Source: Yamagishiella unicocca
Lineage: Eukaryota > Chlorophyta > Chlorophyceae > Chlamydomonadales > Volvocaceae
Reading direction: 5' to 3'
NCBI GenBank assembly: GCA_003116995.1
Contig: BDSL01000018.1
Coordinates: 1,054,001-1,118,000 of the forward strand
Length of the DNA stretch: 64,000 bases
A model generated the notes under the pieces. It was not told the DNA's origin, did not search any database, and was given only the letters and a program-made list of their open reading frames with translations. Position 1 is the stretch's first letter. Every line of letters begins with the position of its first letter. Shown here piece after piece: positions 23,301-32,758 of this stretch. Both the position numbers and the translations under genes were made by a program.

Positions 23301-23982
23301 ATCCACCCCCGTTACTGCCACCTCCGCCGCCGCCGCTGCCAGGGTATCCAGCCCCGCTACTGCCACCTCCGCCGCCGCCTCGACCGCGTCCGCCGTTGCG
23401 GCTGTAGCCGGCGGAGCCGCCTCCACTGCACCACCACCAAGGCCAACCAAAAGAGGTGTGCGGGTTCGCTGGTGAGTGGCTACGAAGCAGGCGGGTGATG
23501 GCGCAGGTGGGGAGCTCAGGAGGCTCGCAAGGGTCCTTTCTGGGCCCGTCAGGTTTCATTACAAGATCACCCGCTCGAGCCTCAAGCCACGCACACCGAA
23601 CTTGCCTCGGTATGTACCCTTCCTGAGCGGGTGGACGCCGCCCCAAATCCTCATCCCCACCGGGGGGCCACTCACCACTGGCCGTCCCATCGTCCGCAAA
23701 GTTAAACACGATGGGCTGCTGCGGCGCCCCACCGTCCGAATCCTCTGGCTGCATCTGCACCTGGTCGAATGCTTCCTCTACTTGAGCGTCAATCAACGTC
23801 TCCGCCCCGCCAACTACGGCCTCGTGCTCAATCGCCGCGACGGCCCATCCACGCGCGGGGATTGTGGGAGCAGGGCGAAGACCGAGAATGCGTGCAGAAG
23901 TTGTGACAGTGCGAATAGCACGCTGCTGGCTTGAGGTCGCTGGACATGCCGCTCGCGACGTTGGGGGACCCGTAATCAACAT
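17379..23982 (-). CDS. Phytyl ester synthase / diacylglycerol acyltransferase-like plastid protein
   Basis: Eleven exons, all phase-consistent: 23982-23676, 23425-22491, 22023-21923, 21531-21318, 20745-20623, 20283-20113, 19853-19425, 19033-18866, 18537-18472, 18034-17891 and 17681-17379. They give 986 residues. The N-terminus is rich in Arg/Ser/Ala and looks like a plastid transit peptide. An Ala-rich spacer follows. The alpha/beta-hydrolase part has LPGIDGTG (about 368), the nucleophile GESFGG (Ser about 434), the acid in LLLVGQLDLIIP (Asp about 573) and the base in GGSHALL (His about 602). The acyltransferase part has FVGNHQMFAPD (about 723-731), ALLYPGGVREAL (about 806-818), YKLIWPRRAEFVRM and IIPFAGVGAED. 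This two-module order is that of plant PES1/PES2, which esterify phytol or diacylglycerol in plastoglobules, especially under nitrogen stress and chlorophyll loss. The exact substrate is not readable here. The protein is longer than plant PES because of the N-terminal repeats. Confidence 0.88.
18146..18183. repeat. Dispersed intronic block, family A copy
   Basis: GAGGAAGACCCGTGGATGCG, then an A-run and CCCGTTT, inside intron 9 of the PES-like gene. Near-identical blocks occur at 27640-27678, 33850-33882, 38327-38362 and, inverted, 36839-36864. Confidence 0.8.
19255..19425. repeat. CCACC-rich minisatellite in intron 7 of the PES-like gene
   Basis: About 170 bases of CACCCACCCA/CACACCAC units lie immediately beside the exon 7 donor at 19425. 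On the coding strand this is a GGGTGGGTGG tract that begins almost at the splice site. Confidence 0.85.
21132..21294. repeat. 20-bp minisatellite, about 8 copies, intron 4 of the PES-like gene
   Basis: The unit CCCTTCACTCCCCACCTAGC is repeated head to tail with only one or two single-base changes (one C to G near 21180, one A to G near 21275). Confidence 0.95.
22195..22288. repeat. 31-bp tandem repeat, 3 copies, intron 2 of the PES-like gene
   Basis: The 31-base unit starts ACCGGCGGCCCCTCACACGG and is present three times. The third copy has a G to A change. Confidence 0.85.
22336..22366. repeat. Dispersed intronic block, family C copy
   Basis: The block starts CCAGCTATACTTCCCACGTC and continues GAGTAACCGGTT, within intron 2 of the PES-like gene. 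Related copies lie at 28552-28588 (inverted), 41493-41528 and 58119-58156. Confidence 0.75.
22367..22490. repeat. 24-bp minisatellite, 5-6 copies, beside the exon 2 donor of the PES-like gene
   Basis: The unit CAGCCCCCCTCCCCCACCTG with a short TTTTG-type linker repeats up to the donor at 22490. Each unit contains CCCACCTG, the reverse complement of CAGGTGGG, the same sequence that forms the real donor CAG|GTGGGG. The repeat therefore carries several decoy donor sites. Confidence 0.85.
23205..23380. repeat. 45-bp in-frame coding repeat of the PES-like protein
   Basis: Two near-perfect and two degenerate copies of a 45-base unit encode 15 residues, TGVDTLAAAAAEVAV. Because the unit is a multiple of three, copy-number change keeps the frame. 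It lies in the spacer between transit peptide and hydrolase domain. Confidence 0.9.
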
Positions 23983-24623
23983 GGCTCAGCGTGTCGAGAG
24001 ACCAGTCGTTGCCGACTGCACGACTACCTAGTGACAAATTAAGGGACAGAGTACGCAATATGCACTGATCTGTCGCCGTTGCGGGGTTTGGTGTGAGGTG
24101 TGAGGCTGAGAAGGTGCCGCGCGGCAGGGCGCGGGAGATTGTAAGCTGCGTACAGATACGATGTGGTTTGCCCCAGGAGTGCTGCAATGCCCACTCGTAT
24201 TATTTGCAGCTGGCCAACTTACGCGCGCCAGTTGTTTGCACGGGACGTGCGGTCCCCAAAAGGCCGTATCGCCGTACATGGAACCTGGTTGGATGTTTTT
24301 GCCACGACAATACCTGCGTATGCGGAGTGGAACTGAGCGTTCGGTAATAGCAAGGATACCATCTTGGAAAGCCTCAAGGAATTCGGTGGCGCCTTATCTG
24401 ACTAGACCATTCTAGTAGACGGGTTAGAATCTACGTCGAATAGGCGCATTTTGATCCGTACTGTTAATTAAACAGGCTCTAATTGCCCACAATTATGGCT
24501 TATACGTCAATTGGCAGCAAACGCACCGTTGCTGCCGTTAGCCTGCCACTTTGCGTGATCTCCGCAGGCCTGACATCGCTAATTGTCAAAACCAACTAGC
24601 CTTACTTATTTGGCCTGCTCGCG
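23983..24623. promoter_or_regulatory. Shared divergent intergenic region, PES-like / starch synthase
   Basis: There are 641 bases between the predicted start codons of the minus-strand lipid enzyme and the plus-strand starch synthase. It must contain both 5' leaders and promoters, unless further 5' exons lie within it. It is AT-richer than the genes, especially 24400-24530. I see no clear TATA box or other motif that I would defend. Confidence 0.5.
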
Positions 24624-27600
24624 ATGAGGAGCATTCAAGAATTGCGAGGGTCGACAGGGCAATTGGGCAGAAGCGCACGCCGTTCCGTGCGCGACGCACC
24701 TCGCCTGCACACCTGTCACAGCTGGGGTCCTCAGCGGACTCAGCCGCCTAACAGCGATGCGAGCACTGGAACCCCGTCCGGCGGGTTTGTTCCGCCAGCA
24801 GTAAGCGATAAGACGATAAGCGCCGAAGAGGACTTCCTGCGACGAACGAGGAAGATGCAGCGAAGGATTGCCAAGCTAAAGTTGCTCCAGGAAAAGATAT
24901 CCCAGCTGAGGGACGACAAGGACTTCCTGCAGGCATACAAGGAGATGGAAGCCTCGGCGTCGGACTACGATTCGGACAGCGAAGGTACCTCAGCCTCGAA
25001 GGGAGGGTTCAGGGGCCTCATCCAAGCCAGTAACACAGTCGAGGGGGAAGCTACAGGGCTGGCGGGAAACCATGCTGCTGCCAACTATGCTGTCAGCAAA
25101 CGAACAACGGGGGCTGCTGCTGGAATCGAGTCCTGCACCTGTATTTGTAGTCGTTGGAGATGCGAGCGCGCGACAGGGCCGGGTTGTCCCATCCCACCAG
25201 CTTCCTAAGCAGCTAGGTGGCTCAGCCCACACCAGCGGACTAGCGACGGCTGGCCCGTGGCCCCGGAGCACGAAGGAGTTGGCGCCGGGTGGCGGGGAAA
25301 GGAAGCCTTCTTTTCCCGCCTGGGACTGACGAGCTCCCTCCTTCCTCCATCTTACACCACATCCTGCGACGGTTCGCCTGCCCCGTCGCTGTTGCCGTAC
25401 GCCGTACACAGCACATCTACACGTGGACCTGAACCTCCACCCTCCACTCCTCCACCCCTCCCGGCCGCCACCCCGCAGATGACCCCGTGCCCTCCCCTGG
25501 CCTCCCCGACCCGCGGGTCGGCGGCGCCCAGCCGGGCCCCTCCTCCAGCGCTGAGGAGCTCCGGAGCTGGGTGGCAGGCCTGGTGGCCCAGTCGGCAGCC
25601 CGGGCGGCGGGCCGCTTGGGACAGCCGGGGCCTGCGCGAGGGGCCCCGACCACCACCAACAACAACAACACCAGCGGCAGCAGTAGCAGCAGCAGTAGCG
25701 CTAGCAGCAGCCCGGACGGGGGTTACACCGGTGGTCAGATCCGGAGCGTCAGTCAGGAGGCGCGGGGGCAGCAGCCAGCCAGCTGGAGCGGCCCGGCGGT
25801 AAGTCCCCCGCAGCAGCAGCAGCAGCAGCCGGCGCCGCCGCCCCGGCTGGCGCCCTCGGCCGCGGCCCTCTCGCCCAGTAGCAGCGGGGCCAGCACGAAC
25901 AGCCCCGGGCTGCACCCGGCAGCGGCGGCGGTGGCCGCGGCGGCGGCGCCGCCGCCGCCGGCCGTGGCGGCGAGCAAGCAGCAGCAGCAGCCAGCTGCGG
26001 CCACCTCTGTACGGCGCTACAGCGTCCGCTACTCGGCCTCCTCCTCGCAGCCCATCTTTGTCCCTGCGGGCGGGGCTACCGCGGGGCCCCCGCCCGCGAG
26101 CCAAAACACAGCAACCACGCAGCCGCAGCCTCCGCCGCCGCCCCAGCAGCAGCAGGTGCGTCCCGCGGGGGGCAGTGCCGCCGTCCGGACCCCGCCGTCC
26201 ACCCTCGGGAGCTGGCGCAGCGCCGCACAGCCCCCGGCACCGGGACCGCAGCCGCAGCAACAGTGGCAGCCACCAGTACGACAGTCAGCTGGCTCCATTG
26301 CGCCGCCGCCGTCCCGCGCTGGAGCACCCGCCGCCGCCGCCATCGCCGCCGCCGCCGGCCAAGCAGCGCCCGCCGGCTCAAAGAACCCGCAGCCGCTGCC
26401 TTCCGGTGCCACCTCCGCCACCACCAACCCCGCGGACCCCGCCGCCGCCGCCCCCCTGGGCCCTATGCGGGACCCCAACGCCGAGCTGCGCGCCACAGCC
26501 TTCCCGGAGAGCCTCACCTCCACCAACCCGTACACCCTGTACGACATGCCGCTGACGCCGCTGCCGCTGCCCAAGTCCTGGCTGACGGCGGCGGAGAAGA
26601 AGGTCGCGGCGGAGGCCGCGGCCGCCGGCACCGGCGCCGCCGCGCCAGCGGCGCCACAGGCCCCCGTTGGCATGGCGGACCGCCCCCGTGACCTGGTGTT
26701 TGTGACCGCTGAGGCGGCGCCCTGGTCCAAGACCGGGGGCCTGGGGGATGTGATGGGGGCGTTGCCGCGAACCCTGGCGGCGCGAGGCCACCGGGTGATG
26801 GTGGTGAGTCCGCGCTACCTGGTGGCCTCGACGGAGGAGCGCTACAAGGGCCTTACGGACACGGGGGTGCGAGCGCGGCTGGACCTGGGTGCGGTGCGCA
26901 GCGGCGGCGGGGGGGTGCACGAGGTGGGCTTCTTCCACCAGCACTCGGACGGCGTGGACTGGGTGTTCGTGGACCACATGTCGTACCACCGGGAGGGCAC
27001 GCCGTACGGCAACGCCGACGGCACGTACGGAGACAATCTGTTCAGGTGCGCACCGGGTGCGGGGGTTGGAGGGTTGCGCAGGGCGGGGTGGGGAGGGGTA
27101 TCTATTGAGGGGGCTGGTACGGCGTGTTGGTCAGGTGGGGGCCGGGTTAGGTGCTTCGGGTGGGTGGGTGGGTGGTGGCTGTCCTGGTCTTGCGGGGAGT
27201 GGGTCGGAGGAGCGCCACCTGGTGGATCGGCAACCCGGGCTTCCGCACCCTAGCGGCTACCCTACCTGTTCGCCGAGCACGGCCCACGCTGGTCGAGTGC
27301 GTGTCGGGGGAGTTTCCCTGCTGCTATCTTGGAGTATCATTCCGCCAAATTACGGGCCTTCTCTCTGCCCTCCCCCACCCGCCCACGCCTTCCGCCAGGT
27401 TCTCCCTGCTCTGCCTAGCCGCGTGCGAGGCCCCCCTGCTGCTGCACGTGGGAGGCTACCGTCACGGCGCCGGCCCCGGCCTGCCGTACGGCCAGAACGT
27501 CACCTTCGTCGCCAACGACTGGCACGCGGGGCTGGTCCCCGTGTACCTGGCGGCCAAGTACCGCCGGCACGGGGTGTTCAAGAGCGCGAGATGCGTGCTG

Positions 27601-30600
27601 GCGCTGCACAACCTGGCGCACCAGGTGGGCGGTGGGGATGAGAGGAAGACCCGTGGATGCCAGGAAAAAACCGTTTAGAACAGGCGTTTTGAGATGCAGA
27701 TGTTTTGAGACGTTTTGGGCTGGGGGAGGGGGTGAGAGGAGCCGGTGGGCGAGTGAGGAAGCCCAGGAGGGGACCAGGCGGGAGGGGACCAGGTGGAAGG
27801 GGCGGGCACACGCGACCCCTTGCGTCGTCGCAGCTCGTGTCGTATGTCGTACGTCGTACGTCGCGTGTCGCTTTCCGTTGCGTCGGGTTGCCATACACGA
27901 CGCGAGCCTCCCCGCCGAAGCCCCCCATCCAACACACGGCTGGGGCCTCCCTGGAGCACCACCTGGGTGGCAGGTTTCCGCGGAATGACTGGCTGAGTGC
28001 CGTACCGACGCTGCAGCCGCGCAGCCGCTTCCGTACCCTTAAACCCCCGCCGCCAGCTCGGCACCCTCCCCCCGATACCCCACTTGGCACTTACCCATTC
28101 CCTTGCCAAACCTGCCGGCCGCCGTGGTTGTTCGGTTTTCGGTTGCCTGCCTCAGGGCGCCCACCCGCCTCCCTGCTTCGACTCCCTGGGCCTGCCCGGC
28201 GAGTGGTACGGCGCCCTGGAGTGGGTGCACACCGGCTCCAGGGAGGGGCCGGGCGAGGTCGCATTCGGTCAGCGCACCCCCACCATCAACATCCTCAAGG
28301 TGGGGGCGGAACGCCGCGGAGGGCGGGAGGGACGAGGGGGGCGGGAGGGACGAGGGGGGCGGGAGGGACGAGGGGGGCGGGAGGGACGAGGGGGGCGGGA
28401 GGGGAGGTTCAGAGGAAACCCGTGGTCCAAAACGGGCGGCGAAGCGCCCTGGGTGGGTTTGCGGCATGGCGGGGCGGCTGTGTCAGCAGCCGCCAGGCTG
28501 GGGGGATGGGTTACAGAAAAGGACCGGCAGGCTGGGGGGTGGGTTACAGAAAAGGACTGGTTACTCGACATTGGAAGTGTAGCTGGTGCATGGTGCCCGG
28601 CTGGGGGGGGACCACCGCCGCCCGCCTTGTGTGACGAGCGAAGCCATCTCCCTGCTTTGTTGCGTTGGACCCAACCCAACCACCCAGCCACGCAACCGCC
28701 CAACCACCCGTCCGCAAACTCGCCCCTCACCCCTCAGGCGGCGCTGGTGACCGCCGACCGGCTGGTCACCGTGTCCCCCGCCTACGCCTGGGAGATTTGC
28801 GCGGAGGGGGGGCAGCAGGGGGTGGGTCTCACGTCGCTGCTGCGCCAGCGCGCGAAGGAGCTGGCGGGCATCGTAAACGGCATCGACACGGCCGAGTGGG
28901 ACCCGCGCACTGACCCGTACATACCCCGTAACTACCACGAAGGTAGGGTGAGGGGGCGGCACCCGAGGGGGGACGGGCGGGGGAAACGGGGCAGCAGCTC
29001 AGGGTTTTAGGGTTTCGAAAATAATCGGAACAGCGTGACAAGGGAAGCGATCCAGGGAAGGGACAGAGGGCTACTGGTGGCAGGGGGGCATCTTCCGCAG
29101 CCGACGTGGACATTTTCACTACTGAACGTATATAGTATGTTGTTACTGAAGCGCTAAACTTTAGGGATAGGTTACAGATGTGGTGCCAAGTGTTTTGTTG
29201 ACAACACTCCGTCAGCAAATCTCCGACATGGCCAAACATTGGCGGTATGGAAATTTAAATTATTTTATAAATGGATGCAACGTATACCCCAACCCCTGAG
29301 CGACGGAATTGATGACCCTTTGAGCTGCTCCAACACCCCCCGCCCCCCGCCCCGCCACCACCCCTCATACACTTCGGTCCCCCCCCAGCCAGCCTGGGTG
29401 GCAAGGGGCTGTGCAAGGCCGCCCTGCAGGAGGCCCTGGGTCTGCCGGCTGATCCCGCGGCTCCGCTGCTGGGCTTCATCGGCCGCCTGGACTATCAGAA
29501 GGGGCCGGACCTGGTGCTGGGGGCGCTGGGCAGGCTCGTGGCGGCGGGGTGCCAGGTGTGTGTGTGTGGGGGTGATACGAGAATCCGCGTGGGGGGGGGG
29601 ATTTGAGAAGAAAAATCCGCGAATCCACGGCCGACAAACCGAGGCGGTGAAGGTGATGGTCCAGGGGCGCGCCGAAGAGTGGGAGCGGAGGTGCGGCTGA
29701 GGTGTAGGAATAGGCAACGTTGACTGTAGCCAAGTATGGCGCTAAAAAAGCGACTAAGTGATAAATGGAAAGGCGGCTGAAAGAGGCGCTGGTCGTAAAG
29801 AAAGAGGCGCTGGTCGTAAAAGCGTAGGATAGCTGTAAGACGAAGTGAATGCAATGGACGAGGTGGCGAGGACGGAAGTGGAGTGCAGCGTGGGGGGGGA
29901 GGAGGGGGGATGGCACCGGGTACGGGGTGTGGGTGGGGGAGGGAGGGGGGGGGGGCCAGAGGCCCGGCAGGGGGGGTACCCCGGACGCCCGGAGGAGCTG
30001 CTGGGGTGGTCTCCGTGTCGGTTTCATGTGTTTGTGGTCTCCCACCGCCTCTGCCCCTCACCCCTCCGCCTCTGCCCCTCACCCCTCCGCCCTCCGCTCC
30101 CCTGCCCTAAACCCTAAGGTCGTGCTGCTGGGCAGCGGCGCAGCGGACTATGAGGCCGCCTTCCGCGCCGCCGCCGCCGCCTACCCCGCCAACGTCCGGG
30201 CCCACGTGGGATTCAGCGTCCCGCTGTCGCATCGCATCCTGGCGGCCTCCGACATCTTACTAATGCCCTCGCGCTTCGAGCCGTGCGGCCTCAACCAACT
30301 GTACGCCATGCGGTACGGCACCGTACCCGTCGCCCACGGCACGGGGGGCCTGCGGGACACCATCGATGACGTCAACCCCTTCACGGGGGAGGGCGGGCGG
30401 AGCCGGCAGGACGAGGCGGAGGGCCTGGACGAGCTGTTCGCAAAAAGTACGACGGGGGAGGGAAAGGGGCTGGGGGGGAGAGTAAACCGAGGGTTGGGGG
30501 AAAACTGTCGAGGCGGTGGAGGAGATGAGGTGATGGTAGCTGGAGAGACAGGGGGTGGGGGAGGACAGGCAGAAGGGAGGGGCGGGATGCAAGCCACCAG

Positions 30601-31414
30601 ATGTGTAGCTTCGACCTCTTAGACGGGTGGGCAGTCCCCATCCCCATCCCAACTCCCTGTCAGCAACACTTGTTTCTATAAACGCACATCCACACCTCCC
30701 CCCCCCCCGCGCAGGCCTGGCTTGGGGCCGCCCCACCGGCCCCCGATCCGCCGACGACCCGGCAGCCAACAACGCCGCCTACTACGAGCCCTTCCAGGTG
30801 GGCCCTATCAGGATATCAGTGGCGGTAGGCGAGCCACCATCCAGCCCGCAAGGCTGCGCCAAGCCCCTCGTCCTACCGACACAACACACACACACAAACA
30901 CCCCACACTGGAGCCCGTCCCAGCCTCCCTTGGCCTGGCCTGGCCTCCCTCCTCGACCCCAAAGCCACCAGCGCCGTGCATACCACACCTCCACACAAAC
31001 ACGGCTGATCCTTCCCTTCCCTCCTCGAGTACACACCGGTAACATGACCCATGCCATGGCCCCCCCTCCCGCGCCCTGCAGGACTACTTTGGCTCGGCCG
31101 GCCGGTACGGCGCCGTCGAGGAGGAGGACGAGCAACTGGACGAGAAGGACGCCGCCGACGCCGCCATGCCCAGCTGGCGGCGAGGCCTGGGGCGCAGTCG
31201 CGACCCTGGCACCGGCTGGACCTTCGCTCCGGCCAGCGAGGAGGCGCTGTTGGATGCCGTGACGTCAGCACTGAACGTGTACGAGCGCCACCCGGACAAG
31301 TGGCGCCGTATCCAGCTGGCGGGCATGAGGCGGGACTTCAGCTGGGGGCGCGCGGCGCGGCACTGGGAGGCGGTGTTCGATGGCGTCAACGCGGCCGCCG
31401 CGTACTGCAAGTAG
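24624..31414 (+). CDS. Soluble starch synthase (GT5, SSI-like) with long N-terminal extension
   Basis: Nine phase-consistent exons: 24624-24984, 25479-27045, 27399-27624, 28156-28299, 28738-28942, 29389-29555, 30119-30446, 30715-30797 and 31082-31414. They give 1137 residues. It elongates alpha-1,4-glucan from ADP-glucose in the plastid. The GT5 domain begins near residue 524 (LVFVTAEAAPW) with KTGGLGD at about 538. It continues with TPYGNADGTYGDNLFRF, FVANDWHAGLVPVYLAAKYR, LHNLAHQ, LPGEWYGALEWV, VTADRLVTVSPAYAWE, GIVNGIDTAEWDP, GFIGRLDYQKG, ILLMPSRFEPCGLNQLYAMRYGTVPV and GTGGLRDT. These lines resemble plant SSI most. The first 60 residues are Arg/Ser-rich, consistent with a transit peptide. 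A charged coiled-coil-like helix follows (RRTRKMQRRIAKLKLLQEKI), then about 380 residues of Ala/Pro/Gln low complexity. Between NPFTGEGG and GTGWTF there is an acidic insertion of about 80 residues where most homologues have a short loop. Confidence 0.93.
25664..26460. repeat. Low-complexity coding tract in the starch synthase N-terminus
   Basis: Runs of AAC, AGC, CAG and GCC/GCG triplets encode Asn, Ser, Gln, Ala and Pro homopolymers between the coiled-coil-like helix and the catalytic domain. The reading frame is kept throughout, so the tract is coding and probably disordered. Confidence 0.8.
27640..27678. repeat. Dispersed intronic block, family A copy
   Basis: GAGGAAGACCCGTGGATGCC, then an A-run and CCGTTTAGAAC, just after the exon 3 donor of the starch synthase. 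The following GCGTTTTGAGATGCAGATGT also matches the flank of the copy at 18146. Confidence 0.8.
28308..28408. repeat. 18-bp minisatellite, about 5 copies, starch synthase intron 4
   Basis: The unit GGGAGGGACGAGGGGGGC repeats in tandem, close to the exon 4 donor at 28299. Confidence 0.9.
28552..28588. repeat. Dispersed intronic block, family C copy (inverted)
   Basis: GACTGGTTACTCGACATTGG followed by AAGTGTAGCTGGTG is the reverse complement of the block at 22336-22366 with a few changes. It lies within starch synthase intron 4. Confidence 0.75.
29608..29641. repeat. Dispersed intronic block, family B copy
   Basis: ATCCGCGAATCCACGGCCGA followed by CAAACC, in starch synthase intron 6. The same string recurs at 33006-33035, and inverted with small changes at 43619-43660. 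Confidence 0.85.
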
Positions 31415-32758
31415 AGGGGCAGGCCGCCCCGCCGAGCGAGGGGGGGGGGCGCGATGGGGGCGGCACCGCGGCAGGCGAACGGCCTGGTGGGAGGACCCGT
31501 GCACGAGGGGGCGGGGTCGTGCGCGGCAGGGGTGCGGGCAGGGCGCGGGCTGGTGGGGGCACGTCCTGGAGTTTGGGCCCAGCGAGGGACGCTGGGGAGT
31601 ATCAGGGGTATCAGGGGGTTGGGGCGGGGGAGCCACGGCAACAAGGTGCCGATTCCGAAGGGCTTCCATTGCTGTAGGGCCCCGGCTGTGCAAATGATGG
31701 GGGGGGTGGCTCCTGGGGTAGGAGAGGCGTGAAAGCATCTGGGCGGGGGAAGCGCGAAGCGGCAGGGAGGAGGAGGAGGAGGAGGGTGGCCGCCGCCACT
31801 GCGTTCGCTGGCGTAGCGCTGTGGTTGTACGACGGCCCCGTCGTTAGGTTGGGGGCAGTCCGGACATCGCTTTTTCTCCGCGATCCTGCGGCAATTGGGC
31901 ACCTGGCTGGCCGGTATGCACGGCAGCTGGTTCGTCCGGGCAGCTGGTGCGAGGGCAGGGGCGAGGGGAGTGAACTCACGGTCGTACTCCCCGCCCAACC
32001 TTCTAAGCCCCATTTTCCCAGCGGCCCCCACCTGGAAAACATTCTGCATGCTGCCGCCCAGCTTTTGATTCGGGCTGCGCGCCCCAGGGGGCTGCCAGCG
32101 GGACACAGTTGCCGGCGGGGTGAACGAAACGTTGAAGATTCGAATTAGACCACAACAGAATAAAGACACTGCCGGACGATTACCGAACCGTAATCCCCCG
32201 GGTGGTGTTCGTTGGCTAGGTGGTGGGCAGGTGGTGGGCAGGCTGCATGCCCCTGTCCGAGTAGCGAGCTAGTGACGCTTAATTGGCGGCCGTTAAGTCG
32301 ACGAGCGCTGAGCGGGGAACGGGGCAGCAGTGGAGCCGGTCGGCGCCGTGCGACGAGCGCTGAGCGGGGAACGGGGCAGCAGTGGAGCCGGTCGGCGCCG
32401 TGTAAGATACCTGCGACGAAGCCTCCCTGCAGCGCCGCCAGGCAGCCAGGAGCGCACTTGCCGCAGGAACCACAACCACATACACCGACAGAACAGAACA
32501 CCGCCGACGAGCAATTCCTCGATCGCGTCCTCCGAAACCGCATGAATCATCAAGTGTACTGCAACTGCACACCGCACAATCATCATTTTTTTATTGCGTC
32601 CTTTCCACCTCCCCCAGCGCCACCACTGCCATCTCTACCCGCACTGCTGAAAACCGAATTTTGCCGGGGAAAAGCAATTTCCATAGATATTCCGCACCCT
32701 GTCAGCTCCCTTGCCCCCTCTCCACTCCCGCCCCTCTTTCGGCGCTGCGCTACGCTCA
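31415..32758. other. Convergent intergenic region between starch synthase and NUP133
   Basis: This stretch holds the 3' regions of both genes. A minus-strand open frame of 361 codons (32169-31084) overlaps the starch synthase 3' exon and has no domain or plausible codon pattern. I read it as a shadow. A 52-bp tandem duplication lies at 32299-32402. Confidence 0.5.
32299..32402. repeat. 52-bp perfect tandem duplication
   Basis: Two adjacent identical units, 32299-32350 and 32351-32402, each starting CGACGAGCGCTGAGCGGGGA. It is intergenic, between convergent genes. Confidence 0.95.

Noticed and set aside
31084..32169. Minus-strand open frame of 361 codons overlapping the starch synthase 3' end
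   Set aside because: It is antisense to a well-supported exon and to GC-rich downstream DNA. It has no domain, and its composition is what reverse-complemented GC-rich sequence gives. Treated as a shadow.
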